Shown: positions 30,657-40,594, counted from the stretch's first letter. The stretch is DNA of 64,000 bases from Streptococcus urinalis 2285-97 (GCF_000188055.2 NZ_AEUZ02000001.1:944001-1008000); one strand, 5' to 3'. The notes: generated by a model not told the origin, from the sequence alone. A program made the numbers and translations.

Positions 30657-32041
30657 GTGCTGAAAACTTATCTTTTACATATCAAAGGGAAGATAAGGTA
30701 TCTTGTCTGATAAATGATATTCAGTTAAATCCAGGAAAAGTATATGTTTTATGTGGAAAGTCAGGTTCAGGTAAATCTACTTTTTTAAAATTAATAAATG
30801 GTCTCATTCCAGATTATTTTCAAGGTCAAATTGAAGGTTTTCTCAGAGTTCTCAGTCATAGAATTGGTGAAGATAGTGTCGAGGTGCTTTCTAATGATGT
30901 AGCGAGTGTCTTTCAAAACCCCTCTAGTCAATTTTTTTATGAAAGGGTAAAACATGAGCTAGTCTTTCCTTGTGAAAATAAAGGAATGTCAACATATCAG
31001 ATTGAGAAAAAACTCAATCAACTGTTATCTGAATTTCATATTGAGGATTTATTAAATCGTCAATTACGTTCTTTATCAGGAGGTCAAAGACAATTAGTAG
31101 CTATTGCAACAGCAATTATGCAGTCAACAGCCTTAATTATTTTAGATGAACCTACAGCTAATTTAGATCATGATGGCTGTGAGATTGTCAAACAAAAAAT
31201 TAATTATTTAAAATCTCAAGGGATATCTGTCATAATAGCTGAACATAGACTCAATTATTTAATCGATGTTGCTGATGAATTTCTTTATTTTGAAAATGGT
31301 GTTTTAAATCGTCAATTTTCGATAAATGACTTACTTAGCTTAGAAAACAAAGAACGAAAAGAATTAGGTTTAAGAGCATTTAAGATACCAGCGATTTGGG
31401 ATTATAAAAAGGATAAAATGTGTGCTCAATTTTACTTTAAAGATGATGAGTATGTCATAAGTCAATTAGCAGTTAAAGCCGGACAGGATTTACTTCAAAG
31501 CTATCAAAAATTGAGTTTTAAAAAAGGTCAAATCACTTCGATAATTGGTAAAAACGGAATCGGTAAATCAAGATTAGCAAATTATCTCTCTGGTTTGTTA
31601 GAAGATAAAAACGCACATTTTATGTTTGACGGAAAGTCCCTGTCACAAAAAGAAAGATTACAAAAGACTGCTTTTGTCATGCAAGAAGTTCAATTACAAT
31701 TAGTTGCAGATAGTGTTATTAATGAAGTCAATTTAGGGCATAAGCCTCATCCAAATACGGATGCTATCTTGGAAACATTGAATTTACATGCTTTAAAAGA
31801 AAAACATCCGATGACTTTATCTGGTGGTGAACAACAAAGACTCATGATTGCTGCAAGTTTATTATCGGATAAAGAGATTTTTATTTTTGATGAACCAAGT
31901 TGTGGTTTAGACTTGCTGCAAATGAAGGCAGTTGCTAAATTGTTAATAGATTTAAAACAAGAAGGAAAAATTGTTATCTTAATTTCACATGATGTCGAAT
32001 TATTATCTTTAGTATCTGATAGGATTTACCAAATCCAATAA
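30614..32041 (+). CDS. siaH: ECF transporter double ATPase SiaH
   Basis: This protein of about 475 residues contains two ABC ATPase domains in one chain. Domain 1 has GKSGSGKST, LSGGQRQLV and LIILDEPTANLD; domain 2 has GKNGIGKSR, LSGGEQQRL and IFIFDEPSCGLD. I prefer the TTG at 30614, seven bases after GGGGTG; a TTG at 30599 is also possible. Either start overlaps siaG by over 40 bases. Domain 2 has Arg where Walker A usually ends in Ser/Thr, a possible weak site. Ends at a bidirectional terminator. Confidence 0.82.
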   Translation: MDSSYNYHDADVLLSAENLSFTYQREDKVSCLINDIQLNPGKVYVLCGKSGSGKSTFLKLINGLIPDYFQGQIEGFLRVLSHRIGEDSVEVLSNDVASVFQNPSSQFFYERVKHELVFPCENKGMSTYQIEKKLNQLLSEFHIEDLLNRQLRSLSGGQRQLVAIATAIMQSTALIILDEPTANLDHDGCEIVKQKINYLKSQGISVIIAEHRLNYLIDVADEFLYFENGVLNRQFSINDLLSLENKERKELGLRAFKIPAIWDYKKDKMCAQFYFKDDEYVISQLAVKAGQDLLQSYQKLSFKKGQITSIIGKNGIGKSRLANYLSGLLEDKNAHFMFDGKSLSQKERLQKTAFVMQEVQLQLVADSVINEVNLGHKPHPNTDAILETLNLHALKEKHPMTLSGGEQQRLMIAASLLSDKEIFIFDEPSCGLDLLQMKAVAKLLIDLKQEGKIVILISHDVELLSLVSDRIYQIQ

Positions 32042-32072
32042 AAAAACAGTTAATTAAAACTGTTTTTTTTAT
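32042..32072. terminator. Bidirectional terminator between siaH and the deacetylase gene
   Basis: AAAAACAGTT/AACTGTTTTT stem with T8 tract, between convergent genes. Confidence 0.88.
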
Positions 32073-33004
32073 TGGATTGTTTCTAATAATTGTTGTGCTG
32101 AAGTCGTTGGGAGAATTCTAATTCGTTTTAAAGATAATAAACCATCTGAAACTGAAGCTAATCCTTCATGAGTTGTAACACCAAGTTTATAATTCAAACT
32201 TTGAGCAATGTTTAGTGTAGAATCATTATAGCGACCAGAAGGATATGCAACAGCGATTGTATTTTGATGGAGTTGTTCATCCAGATAAACTTTTGAGTCT
32301 TTTAATTCGTTTTTTTGAACGGTGTCTGATTGAAGGGATAAATCAGGATGATTAACAGTATGATCTTGAAAAGACATTCCGTCTTTCTTCATTTCTAACA
32401 TTTGTGTGATTGTTAAATTACCTTTACTCCCAGATTGTGTCAAACCAGTGATAACGTTATTAGTCGCTTTTGCTTTATATTTTTTTAGAATTGGGTAGGC
32501 AACATTGTAAAAGTCAATCATACTATCATCAAATGTAAGCCATACATATTTATGACTTGGCTTTTCATTTTTACTAAGAATCCTAAAGGCTTCTTCAGGT
32601 GTTAAAAAGTAATAACCATTTTGACTAAGAGCTTTAATTTGGCTTTCAAAAGTGTCTGGAGAAACAATAAGATTTTCATTAGCTTTTTCTTCTTGTCCCA
32701 TGACATGGACGGCATGATACATTAGTATTGGTACTTTTAAAGGATCACTTGCTTTTTGCCAAACTTGTTTTGGACTAGAGCCCTTCTTATTACTATTTGT
32801 TACTTTTTTTGATTCACCTTTGTGAGAACTTTTTTTTGACTGTTTTGTCATAACTTGAGTGAATTCTCTAACAGTATGATTAATGGAGTTACTTTTATAA
32901 TGATAAATGAGTACTCCAACAAATAGAACACAAAAGACTAATAGAAAGCAGTTTAAGATAGCAAGGCCTTTCCTTTTTTGACGACGATGACTCCTATTTG
33001 CCAT
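32069..33004 (-). CDS. Membrane-anchored polysaccharide deacetylase (NodB fold)
   Basis: This 311-residue protein has a cytoplasmic basic start, one membrane helix (about 17-36), a Lys/Ser-rich linker and a carbohydrate esterase 4 domain from about residue 90. Motifs: VPILMYHAVH, VWLTFDDSMIDFY (metal Asp; family usually TFDDG), the zinc pair in FQDHTVNHPDLS, and AYPSGRYND. Such enzymes remove acetyl groups from cell-wall glycans and can lower lysozyme sensitivity; the substrate is not determined. AAGGAG precedes the ATG. Confidence 0.85.
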   Translation of the reverse strand: MANRSHRRQKRKGLAILNCFLLVFCVLFVGVLIYHYKSNSINHTVREFTQVMTKQSKKSSHKGESKKVTNSNKKGSSPKQVWQKASDPLKVPILMYHAVHVMGQEEKANENLIVSPDTFESQIKALSQNGYYFLTPEEAFRILSKNEKPSHKYVWLTFDDSMIDFYNVAYPILKKYKAKATNNVITGLTQSGSKGNLTITQMLEMKKDGMSFQDHTVNHPDLSLQSDTVQKNELKDSKVYLDEQLHQNTIAVAYPSGRYNDSTLNIAQSLNYKLGVTTHEGLASVSDGLLSLKRIRILPTTSAQQLLETIQ

Positions 33005-33178
33005 ATTTATCTCCTTATTAATTTATAGTAGTAATATTGTATCATTTTTTTAAACAATATTATCATTATATTAGAAAAAATGTATTACATTTAATGACAT
33101 ATCAAAAAGCAAGAATAAAGAAAATGTTTGGAATTTCTAAAAAAATAGTGTGCTTAAAGAATATAGAATAGTGTTTAA

Positions 33179-33187
33179 TGGTATAAT
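33179..33187 (+). promoter_or_regulatory. Extended -10 promoter of hom-thrB
   Basis: TGGTATAAT is an extended -10 element about 60 bases before the hom start; the -35 region is poor. Confidence 0.55.
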
Positions 33188-33247
33188 GTTATTAATTATA
33201 CATTTTTATGATCTGAATATTAATGTTTGTTTAGCCAAGGAGTTATT

Positions 33248-34540
33248 ATGAGTATCAATATTGCAATATTAGGTTATGGAACAGTAGCTAGTGGTTTACC
33301 AATTATGATTAACCAACAAAAAAAACAAATGACTCAGTTTGTTGGAGAAGAAATCAAAATTTCAAAAGTTTTGGTGAGACAAAAAAATACCTTTAATGAA
33401 AATGCAGCAGAACAATTTGGTTTTACATTAGTTGACAACATCGATTCAATCGTAAATGATCCCACAATACAAATTGTTGTTGAATTAATGGGAAGAATTG
33501 ATCCTGCCAAATCTTATCTAATGAAAATCTTGAGAGCAAAAAAGCATCTTGTTACTGCAAATAAAGATTTAATTGCACTTCATGGTCAAGAACTTGAAAA
33601 ATGCGCAAAAGAAAATAATGTTGGTCTCTATTATGAAGCAGCTGTGGCTGGCGGCATTCCAATTTTAAGAACTTTAGCAAGTGCTTATGCCTCAGATCAT
33701 ATTACAAAATTATTAGGTATTTTGAATGGGACATCCAATTTTATGCTAACAAAAATGTTTGAAGAAAATTGGTCATATGATCAAGCACTTTCTAAAGCTC
33801 AAGAATTAGGTTATGCGGAAAGTGATCCAACAAATGATGTTGAAGGCATTGATGCGGCTTATAAATTAGCTATTTTATGTCAGTTTGCTTTTGGTATGAG
33901 AATTCCATTTAACGAAATAAGTCATCAAGGAATACCGTCAATTACTAAGGAAGATGTTTCTGTTGCAAGACAATTGGGTTATGTAATTAAGTTAGTAGGC
34001 CATATAGAAGAAGGTAATAATGGTCTTGAAGCAGAAGTTGTTCCAACTTTTATTTCTGTTAAACATCCATTAGCTAGTGTCGATGATGTTATGAATGCCA
34101 TTTTTATAGAATCTGATGGTATTGGAAATGCAATGTATTACGGTGCTGGTGCTGGTCAGATGCCTACAGCAACATCAGTATTGTCTGATATCATGACAAT
34201 TGCAAAACAAGTTCATAATCATTTACCAGTAGATCATTTTAATAGATTAGATCAAACTATTGTTAGTGGAATTGAAAGTCAAACTGAGGTAAAGAAACAG
34301 TATTATTTTGCTTTTGAAACACCAGACTTAAGTGGCCAATTTATGAAGATTGCGTCATGGTTTAAAGTTGAAGGCATTTCATTTGAACAAATTTTACAGG
34401 AAAAAGGGACTAACCAACTTGCTAGAGTGGTTATCATAACTCATGAAATGTCAAAAAAACAAGTAGAGCAATTAAAAAAACATATCAATGAAAATGAAGA
34501 TATTCAATTATTAAATGTATTTAATGTGATTGAAGCATAA
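33248..34540 (+). CDS. hom: Homoserine dehydrogenase
   Basis: This 430-residue enzyme reduces aspartate semialdehyde to homoserine. It has an N-terminal NAD(P) fold (INIAILGYGTVASGLP), the AAVAGGIPILRTLAS and GILNGTSNFMLTKM catalytic blocks, and a C-terminal ACT domain from about residue 350. I chose the ATG at 33248 because AAGGAG lies seven bases upstream; an in-frame ATG at 33227 has no ribosome site. thrB follows after 27 bases, forming a threonine operon. Confidence 0.95.
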   Translation: MSINIAILGYGTVASGLPIMINQQKKQMTQFVGEEIKISKVLVRQKNTFNENAAEQFGFTLVDNIDSIVNDPTIQIVVELMGRIDPAKSYLMKILRAKKHLVTANKDLIALHGQELEKCAKENNVGLYYEAAVAGGIPILRTLASAYASDHITKLLGILNGTSNFMLTKMFEENWSYDQALSKAQELGYAESDPTNDVEGIDAAYKLAILCQFAFGMRIPFNEISHQGIPSITKEDVSVARQLGYVIKLVGHIEEGNNGLEAEVVPTFISVKHPLASVDDVMNAIFIESDGIGNAMYYGAGAGQMPTATSVLSDIMTIAKQVHNHLPVDHFNRLDQTIVSGIESQTEVKKQYYFAFETPDLSGQFMKIASWFKVEGISFEQILQEKGTNQLARVVIITHEMSKKQVEQLKKHINENEDIQLLNVFNVIEA

Positions 34541-34567
34541 GAAATAAAAAGAGAAGTGTGAAACAAG

Positions 34568-35428
34568 ATGAAAATAAGAGTTCCTGCAACATCCGCAAAT
34601 ATTGGTCCAGGTTTTGATTCAGTAGGTTTAGCTGTTACTTTATACCTAGAAATTGATGTCATTAAAGAAAGTAAAGAATGGTATATTGAACATGATTTAA
34701 AAGGAGTGCCTAATGATGCTACTAATTTATTAATTTCGACTGCACTCCAAATTGAACCCAATTTAAGACCTCATTATTTGAAAATGACGTCATCAATTCC
34801 CTTAGCAAGAGGATTGGGCTCGTCTTCTAGTGTCATAGTAGCTGGTATTGAATTAGCAAACCAATTAGGTAATCTTAACTTATCAATTGATGAAAAGTTG
34901 AACCTAGCTACAAAGATTGAAGGTCATCCTGATAATGTAGCTCCCGCTTTACTTGGTAATTTAGTCATTTCACAATATTGTAATGAAAGGGTACAATATA
35001 TCAAAACGGACTTTCCAGAAACCGCATTATTGGCTTATATTCCAAATTATGAATTAAAGACTAGTGACTCTAGACAAGTTTTGCCTCAATCACTTGATTA
35101 TAAAGAGGCGGTCCTTGCTTCTTCAACAGCAAATGTAGTGGTAGCTGCATTAATGTCTGGTAATATTGTATTAGCTGGTAAAGCAATTGAGCAGGATCAA
35201 TTTCATCAACCATATCGTTTAAAATTAGTTAAAGAATTTAATACTGTAAGAGATCTTTCTAAAGCTAGTGGAGCCTATGGAATATACCTTTCAGGAGCTG
35301 GTCCAACATTAATGATACTTATTGAAAAGTCTAAAGTAGACCAATTAAAAACTAAGATTGAACAGTTAAATTTAAATGGGGATTTAGAAATATTAGATAT
35401 TGATAAGAAAGGTGTACAAGTTGTCTAA
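34568..35428 (+). CDS. thrB: Homoserine kinase
   Basis: This 286-residue GHMP kinase phosphorylates homoserine, the next step to threonine. [20 protein letters not shown], the ATP loop [13 protein letters not shown] and the C-terminal [10 protein letters not shown] loop are all present. Preceded by AGAGAAG and cotranscribed with hom; a transporter gene overlaps its end. Confidence 0.95.
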   Translation: MKIRVPATSANIGPGFDSVGLAVTLYLEIDVIKESKEWYIEHDLKGVPNDATNLLISTALQIEPNLRPHYLKMTSSIPLARGLGSSSSVIVAGIELANQLGNLNLSIDEKLNLATKIEGHPDNVAPALLGNLVISQYCNERVQYIKTDFPETALLAYIPNYELKTSDSRQVLPQSLDYKEAVLASSTANVVVAALMSGNIVLAGKAIEQDQFHQPYRLKLVKEFNTVRDLSKASGAYGIYLSGAGPTLMILIEKSKVDQLKTKIEQLNLNGDLEILDIDKKGVQVV

Positions 35429-36323
35429 AGAAACAAAAGGGATATTATTTGCGTTATTAAGTTATTTACTTTGGGGATTTTTATCTCTTTATTGGAAATT
35501 ACTATCACATGTAGAAGCTTATCAATCTTTTTCTTATCGAATTGTTTGGACTCTTGTAACCATGTCATTCTATATATTAATTTCAAACAGGACAAAGTTT
35601 TTTAAGAGTCAGATGAAAACATTATCGTCTTCTAAAAAAGCTAGTTTTTCAATTTTATTGGCTGGTATATTTATTTCAATCAATTGGGTAACTTACATCT
35701 GGGCAGTTGGACATGGACAAGCTACCGAAGCTAGCTTAGGCTATTATATGATGCCGTTAGCATCTGTTTTGCTCTCTATTATCTTTTTAAAAGAAAAACT
35801 TTCTTTGGCAGCAAAATTATCAGTTCTACTGGCCTTTTGTGGTGTTGCTTATCTTGTTTTTCAAACAGGACATGTGCCTTTTGTTTCTTTGATTTTGGCT
35901 CTATCTTTTTCAATCTATGGTTTGATTAAAAAAAATGTGACGTTATCTAGCGATGCTTCAATGTTAGTTGAAGCAATCATCATTTTACCATTAGCTTTAT
36001 TTTATATTTTAGTTATTAGTAAAACTCCTCTTAGTCACTATACTTTTACTGAAAATATTCTCTTGGCTTTTTCTGGAATTGTAACTGCCATTCCCCTATT
36101 GCTATTTGCAGAAGGTGTCAAAAGAGCACCTTTAAATAAAATAGGATTTATTCAGTACATCAATCCAACGATACAACTCTGTATTGCAGTTTCTATCTTT
36201 AAAGAGCCTTTTGATAAGTCCTCATTTCTTGGCTTTTTACTTATTTGGATAGCTATTTTCTTATTTGCGATTGGTCAATTTTTGGAGGGCAAGTCTATAA
36301 AGCAAAATGAACTAATGGAATAA
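35421..36323 (+). CDS. rarD: RarD-like EamA-family transporter
   Basis: This is a ten-helix drug/metabolite (EamA) transporter of the RarD type of about 300 residues: [40 protein letters not shown] and [13 protein letters not shown] are characteristic. The TTG at 35421 (MSKETKG) follows AAAGGTG at six bases and overlaps the thrB stop; earlier GTG and TTG codons have no site. The substrate is unknown; linkage to hom-thrB hints at amino-acid or metabolite export. Confidence 0.82.
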   Translation: MSKETKGILFALLSYLLWGFLSLYWKLLSHVEAYQSFSYRIVWTLVTMSFYILISNRTKFFKSQMKTLSSSKKASFSILLAGIFISINWVTYIWAVGHGQATEASLGYYMMPLASVLLSIIFLKEKLSLAAKLSVLLAFCGVAYLVFQTGHVPFVSLILALSFSIYGLIKKNVTLSSDASMLVEAIIILPLALFYILVISKTPLSHYTFTENILLAFSGIVTAIPLLLFAEGVKRAPLNKIGFIQYINPTIQLCIAVSIFKEPFDKSSFLGFLLIWIAIFLFAIGQFLEGKSIKQNELME

Positions 36324-36340
36324 TGTCTTGATTAGTTCTA

Positions 36341-36349
36341 TGATATAAT
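36341..36349 (+). promoter_or_regulatory. Extended -10 promoter of the folate operon
   Basis: TGATATAAT lies 30 bases before the folC start and forms an extended -10 element, with no clear -35 box. Confidence 0.55.
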
Positions 36350-36378
36350 AGGTTTATTAATTAAAAGGAAGTGTCAAA

Positions 36379-37638
36379 GTGACTTATGAAGAAGTCCTAG
36401 ATTGGATTCATTCGCAATTAAAATTTGGAATAAAGCCAGGTATCGAAAGAGTAAAATGGTTGCTCAATGAACTTGGTAATCCTCATCAACAGTTAACAGC
36501 AGTTCATGTTGTCGGTACAAATGGTAAAGGATCGACTGTTAATTACCTTCAAACGATATTTTCTAGTGTAGGATATGAAGTTGGAAGCTTTACTTCTCCA
36601 TACATTATGGATTTTAGAGAGCGTATTAGTCTTAATGGCAATATGATTTCAAAAGAAGATTTGGTATTTTTAGCTAATCACATTAAACCAATAGTAGAAA
36701 GATTACCAATAGAAACCGGCTTTGAACCTGCAACAGAATTTGAAATTATAACGGTTATGATGTGTTATTACTTTGGAAAGGTTCATCCAGTTGATATTGC
36801 ATTCATAGAAGCTGGTCTTGGAGGTTTATATGATTCTACTAATGTTTTTCATGCAAAGGCAGTCATTTGTCCGTCTATAGGACTTGATCATCAAGATATT
36901 TTAGGAAAAACTTACCAAGAAATAGCTCATCAAAAAGTTGGAGTTTTAACAGCTGGAGAGCCATTTATTTTTGCAACCGAAAAACAATCAGTAGAAAAGG
37001 TTTTTTTAACTGAAGCAAATGAGAAGTCTTGTCCCACATATCAATTTGATAAAGATTTTTTTATAACAAGTCGTGATAACGGTTTTGATTTTGAATATAA
37101 AAATTTTAGAATAACTAATATTGTTCTTGATATGAAAGGAAAACATCAAATGATTAATGCCAGTTTAGTCATTATGACTTGTTTACTTTTAAACAAGGAT
37201 TTTCCAAAATTATCAGCAGATTTGATTAAACTTGGACTTGAAAAGAGCCATTGGTTGGGACGTACAGAACTACTAAGCAGTCATTTAATGATTGATGGTG
37301 CTCATAATCGTGAAAGTGTTGAGGCACTTGTTAAAGTTATGCAAAACGATTATTCTGATAAAAAAATTCATATTCTTTTTTCAGCAATAAATACTAAACC
37401 AATTGATGATATGTTAGCAATGCTTGAAGAAATTGGTGAACTGACAGTAACTTCATTTCATTATCCACGAGCAGTTGCCTTAGACCAATACCCACAAAAG
37501 TATCGAAAAGTAACTCAGTTTCAAGATTGGTTGAAATCTTACCAAGAGGATTCAGAAACTGATTTTTATCTGATTACAGGATCTTTGTATTTTATATCAG
37601 AAGTTAGACAATATTGGTTAAAAAAGAATAATAATTAA
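36379..37638 (+). CDS. folC: Folylpolyglutamate synthase / dihydrofolate synthase
   Basis: This 419-residue Mur-ligase-family enzyme adds glutamate to (dihydro)pteroate and folates. P-loop [28 protein letters not shown], the [13 protein letters not shown] block and [14 protein letters not shown] are typical. The GTG start follows AAGGAAG. First gene of the folC-folE-folP-folB-folK operon; its TAATG end touches folE. Confidence 0.93.
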   Translation: MTYEEVLDWIHSQLKFGIKPGIERVKWLLNELGNPHQQLTAVHVVGTNGKGSTVNYLQTIFSSVGYEVGSFTSPYIMDFRERISLNGNMISKEDLVFLANHIKPIVERLPIETGFEPATEFEIITVMMCYYFGKVHPVDIAFIEAGLGGLYDSTNVFHAKAVICPSIGLDHQDILGKTYQEIAHQKVGVLTAGEPFIFATEKQSVEKVFLTEANEKSCPTYQFDKDFFITSRDNGFDFEYKNFRITNIVLDMKGKHQMINASLVIMTCLLLNKDFPKLSADLIKLGLEKSHWLGRTELLSSHLMIDGAHNRESVEALVKVMQNDYSDKKIHILFSAINTKPIDDMLAMLEEIGELTVTSFHYPRAVALDQYPQKYRKVTQFQDWLKSYQEDSETDFYLITGSLYFISEVRQYWLKKNNN

Positions 37639-37658
37639 TGACAATAAAGGAGACTAAT

Positions 37659-38216
37659 GTGGCAGATCAAAAGAAAATGGAAGCTGCAATATATCAATTC
37701 TTAGAGGCTTTAGGAGAAGATCCTGAGAGAGAAGGACTGAAAGACACTCCAAAGCGAGTTTCAAACATGTATTTGGAAATGTTTTCTGGCTTACATCAGG
37801 ATCCTAAAAACGAATTTACGGCCCTTTTTCAAGAAGATTATGAAAATCTGGTTCTTGTCAAGGATATTCCTTTTTATTCCATGTGTGAACACCATTTAGT
37901 TCCATTTTATGGGAAGGTCCATATTGCTTATTTGCCACAAGATGGAAAAGTTACAGGTCTTAGCAAATTAGCACGTGCAGTTGAAGTGGCTAGTAAAAGA
38001 CCTCAATTGCAAGAACGACTTACAGAACAAATAGCCGATGCTCTAGATCAAGCACTAAATCCGCAAGGTGTCTATGTTATGGTTGAAGCTGAACACATGT
38101 GTATGACAATGCGTGGCATTAAAAAACCTGGAAGCAAAACGATCACAACAATTGCAAAAGGACTTTACCAATCAAATGATTCATTAAGACAAGAAGTTAT
38201 GAGTTTAATTAAATAA
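37659..38216 (+). CDS. folE: GTP cyclohydrolase I
   Basis: This enzyme of 185 residues starts folate synthesis by converting GTP to dihydroneopterin triphosphate. The zinc ligands sit in [15 protein letters not shown] and in [30 protein letters not shown] is conserved. I prefer the GTG at 37659, six bases after AAGGAG, to the ATG at 37638 that overlaps the folC stop. Confidence 0.94.
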   Translation: MADQKKMEAAIYQFLEALGEDPEREGLKDTPKRVSNMYLEMFSGLHQDPKNEFTALFQEDYENLVLVKDIPFYSMCEHHLVPFYGKVHIAYLPQDGKVTGLSKLARAVEVASKRPQLQERLTEQIADALDQALNPQGVYVMVEAEHMCMTMRGIKKPGSKTITTIAKGLYQSNDSLRQEVMSLIK

Positions 38217-38225
38217 GGAGTTTAT

Positions 38226-39035
38226 ATGTTTATTGGTCGCCACAAAGTTGATGGAAATGCCTGTGTGATGGGAATCTTGAATGTTACACCAGATTCTTTT
38301 TCAGATGGAGGGTTTTATCAATCCATTGATGAACAACTTAAACAAGTTGAAAAAATGATTGCCGAAGGTGTTAAAATTATAGACGTTGGTGGGGAATCAA
38401 CTAGACCTGGTGCAGAATTTGTACCAGCTGAAGTTGAAATTGCAAGGGTTGTTCCAATTATTAGAGCAATCAAAAAACGATTTGATATTTTAATTAGCAT
38501 TGACACCTATAAAACAATAACTGCAAAAGCAGCATTAGAAGCAGGAGCAGATATTCTAAATGATGTTTGGGCTGGTTTGTATGATGACGATATGTTTGCA
38601 TTAGCAGCAGAAAAAGATGTTCCTATTATGATAATGCATAACCAAAAACATGAAGGTTATAAAAATGTGACTCAAGACGTTTGTCAGTTTTTAGACAAAC
38701 GTGCAAAAGTTGCACTAGAAGCTGGTGTCAAAAAAGAAAATATCTGGGTTGATCCAGGATTTGGTTTTGCTAAAAATGAAGAAGATAATATTCAGTTGCT
38801 TCGCGAATTGGAAAAAGTTACGAATTTGGGTTATCCTGTGTTGTTTGGTATTTCAAGAAAACGTACGGTTAATTATCTTTTAGGTGGAAATCGTCAGCCA
38901 TTAGATAGAGATTTGGGAACAGCTGCACTAAGTGCTTATGCCATTTCTAAAGGATGTCAAATTGTACGTGTTCACAATGTTGAACTGAATGTTGACATGG
39001 TTAATGTCATTAGCCAAATAATGAAGGAGAAATAA
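38226..39035 (+). CDS. folP: Dihydropteroate synthase
   Basis: This 269-residue TIM barrel joins pterin diphosphate to p-aminobenzoate and is the sulfonamide target. Signature motifs: MGILNVTPDSFSDGGFY, DVGGESTRPGAEF, ISIDTYKTITAKAALEAGAD, WVDPGFGFAKNEEDN. AAGGAG before the ATG; it overlaps folB by one base. Confidence 0.96.
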   Translation: MFIGRHKVDGNACVMGILNVTPDSFSDGGFYQSIDEQLKQVEKMIAEGVKIIDVGGESTRPGAEFVPAEVEIARVVPIIRAIKKRFDILISIDTYKTITAKAALEAGADILNDVWAGLYDDDMFALAAEKDVPIMIMHNQKHEGYKNVTQDVCQFLDKRAKVALEAGVKKENIWVDPGFGFAKNEEDNIQLLRELEKVTNLGYPVLFGISRKRTVNYLLGGNRQPLDRDLGTAALSAYAISKGCQIVRVHNVELNVDMVNVISQIMKEK

Positions 39036-39394
39036 TGGACCATATTTTATTAGAAGGATGTCGCTTTTACGGGTATCATGGTGCATTATCTGAGGAAAAT
39101 AAGCTTGGTCAAATTTTTGTCATTGATTTAGATTTAACTGTTGATTTAAAAGCGGCTTCCATTTCAGATGATGTTGAAGATACTGTTCACTATGGTGAAG
39201 TTTTTGAAACCGTTAGACACATTACAGAAGAAAAACAATATCATCTTTTAGAAAAATTAGCAGCAACAATTTGTGATCGCTTATTCTCACAATTTTTAAA
39301 AATTGAATCAATAAATATAAAAATTAGAAAAGAAAATCCACCTATTGCAGGACATTATGATAGTGTAGGAATTGCCTTGGAGAGAACAAGATGA
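39035..39394 (+). CDS. folB: Dihydroneopterin aldolase
   Basis: This 119-residue enzyme cleaves dihydroneopterin. LEGCRFYGYHGALSEEN and the HYGEVFETVRHITEEKQYHL stretch with the catalytic region LLEKLAATICDRL are conserved. Overlaps at both ends (ATG at the folP stop, ATGA with folK) show tight translational coupling. Confidence 0.95.
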   Translation: MDHILLEGCRFYGYHGALSEENKLGQIFVIDLDLTVDLKAASISDDVEDTVHYGEVFETVRHITEEKQYHLLEKLAATICDRLFSQFLKIESINIKIRKENPPIAGHYDSVGIALERTR

Positions 39395-39870
39395 CGATAG
39401 TTTATTTAGGTTTAGGTTCAAATCTTGGTAATAAAGAATATTATTTAAAATCTGCCTTAGACCAAATTGCTGGATTGCCAAAGACCCATTTAAAACTCAT
39501 TTCCCCCTTTTATGTTACTGAGGCTTGGGGGAAAACGGATCAAGATGATTTTCTCAATTTAGTCTGTCAAATCCAAACAGAATTGAATGCACTAGAGTTA
39601 CTAGAGTACTGTCAAAAAATTGAAGTTGATCTTGATCGCGTTCGTCATGAAAAGTGGGGTCCTCGTACTATTGATATTGATATCTTACTATTTGGTAATG
39701 AACTAATATCTAAACCTACTTTGAAAGTACCACATCCTTTTATGACTGAAAGAGCATTTGTTTTAGTGCCATTATCTGATATTGCACCGCATGATTTACA
39801 AATCAAAGGGATTCCTTTATATCAGTTTTTAGAAAAAATTGATTCGTCAACTGTAAAGCGAAAAGAATAA
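39391..39870 (+). CDS. folK: HPPK, 2-amino-4-hydroxy-6-hydroxymethyldihydropteridine diphosphokinase
   Basis: This 159-residue enzyme diphosphorylates the pterin before FolP uses it. YLGLGSNLGNKEYYL, the FYVTEAWGKTDQDDFLN segment and KWGPRTIDIDILLFGNE with the metal-binding Asp pair are present. It ends the folate operon at a strong terminator. Confidence 0.95.
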   Translation: MTIVYLGLGSNLGNKEYYLKSALDQIAGLPKTHLKLISPFYVTEAWGKTDQDDFLNLVCQIQTELNALELLEYCQKIEVDLDRVRHEKWGPRTIDIDILLFGNELISKPTLKVPHPFMTERAFVLVPLSDIAPHDLQIKGIPLYQFLEKIDSSTVKRKE

Positions 39871-39901
39871 AACCATTACATTTATCTTGTAATGGTTTTT
39901 A
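39869..39901 (+). terminator. Terminator of the folate operon
   Basis: AAAACCATTACA/TGTAATGGTTTTT stem with T tract. Confidence 0.9.
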
Positions 39902-39938
39902 AGTCGTTTTTATAAGGAATAGTTTGTCGAAAATGGTA

Positions 39939-40229
39939 TTATTCAATACCAAATCTACCATTGAGATACCATGTTGGTAATTTATAAGGTCTTTCCCAAG
40001 TATCGTATTTATGATCATAACCATCTTCGTTAATTTGTCCAGAAGGTAATGTTTCATATTGATCATCACTAGCATCATACCAGTTTGGAAGTTTATAAGG
40101 TCTTTCCCAGTTATCAAACTGATGATCATAACCCCAGTCATTTTCCTCGGCCTGTGTTGTCTTTGTGGCTAATCCAAGGAAGGCAATAGCAAGTAACCCT
40201 GTTGCTACAAGTTTTGATAATGATTTCAT
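39939..40229 (-). CDS. Small secreted protein with an internal WERPYKLP duplication
   Basis: This 96-residue protein has a signal peptide (about 1-27, KSLSKLVATGLLAIAFLGLA, cleavage near TQA-EEN). The mature part of about 69 residues is acidic, aromatic-rich and built from two similar units: YDHQFDNWERPYKLPNWY and YDHKYDTWERPYKLPTWY, about 39 residues apart. There is no wall anchor or cysteine. AAAGGAGAG precedes the ATG, and a consensus promoter lies upstream, so it should be well expressed and released. I do not recognise the family and assign no function. Confidence 0.8.
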   Translation of the reverse strand: MKSLSKLVATGLLAIAFLGLATKTTQAEENDWGYDHQFDNWERPYKLPNWYDASDDQYETLPSGQINEDGYDHKYDTWERPYKLPTWYLNGRFGIE

Positions 40230-40300
40230 TTCATCTCTCCTTTTATAGTAATTTTTTTAATTCTATTGTATTAATCAAATAAAACAAAAGAACAACAATC

Positions 40301-40329
40301 ATTATACGGATTAACCTTTTGTGTGTCAA
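40301..40329 (-). promoter_or_regulatory. Consensus promoter of the small secreted protein gene
   Basis: On the minus strand a perfect TTGACA (40329-40324) and a perfect TATAAT (40306-40301) are 17 bases apart, about 75 bases upstream of the ATG. This is the best promoter match in the window. Confidence 0.85.
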
Positions 40330-40540
40330 TCCTATTTTTCCTAAAATTTATCATAAATAATATGACAATTTCATAAAATATTTATATATTAATGACAAGT
40401 CAAATAGAATGGTCCATATGATGGCTTTTATATGTATTTGTTTTTTCAGAAAATTTTGTATAACTGCAAACTTAAATAAAGATTTTTTCAAAATAATTGT
40501 TAAAAAGATGAAGGACTTTATCGTTATTTGTTCTAAATTT
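40330..40540. other. AT-rich intergenic region between divergent genes
   Basis: Nothing recognisable lies between the small-protein promoter and the murB promoter beyond A/T runs; no coding frame of note. Confidence 0.5.
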
Positions 40541-40549
40541 TGATATAAT
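40541..40549 (+). promoter_or_regulatory. Extended -10 promoter of murB-potABCD
   Basis: TGATATAAT lies 46 bases before the murB ATG; the -35 region is not convincing. Confidence 0.55.
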
Positions 40550-40594
40550 ATTTACGGCTTTGTGCTAAAACGAAAAGAATAAGAAGAGAAAAAA

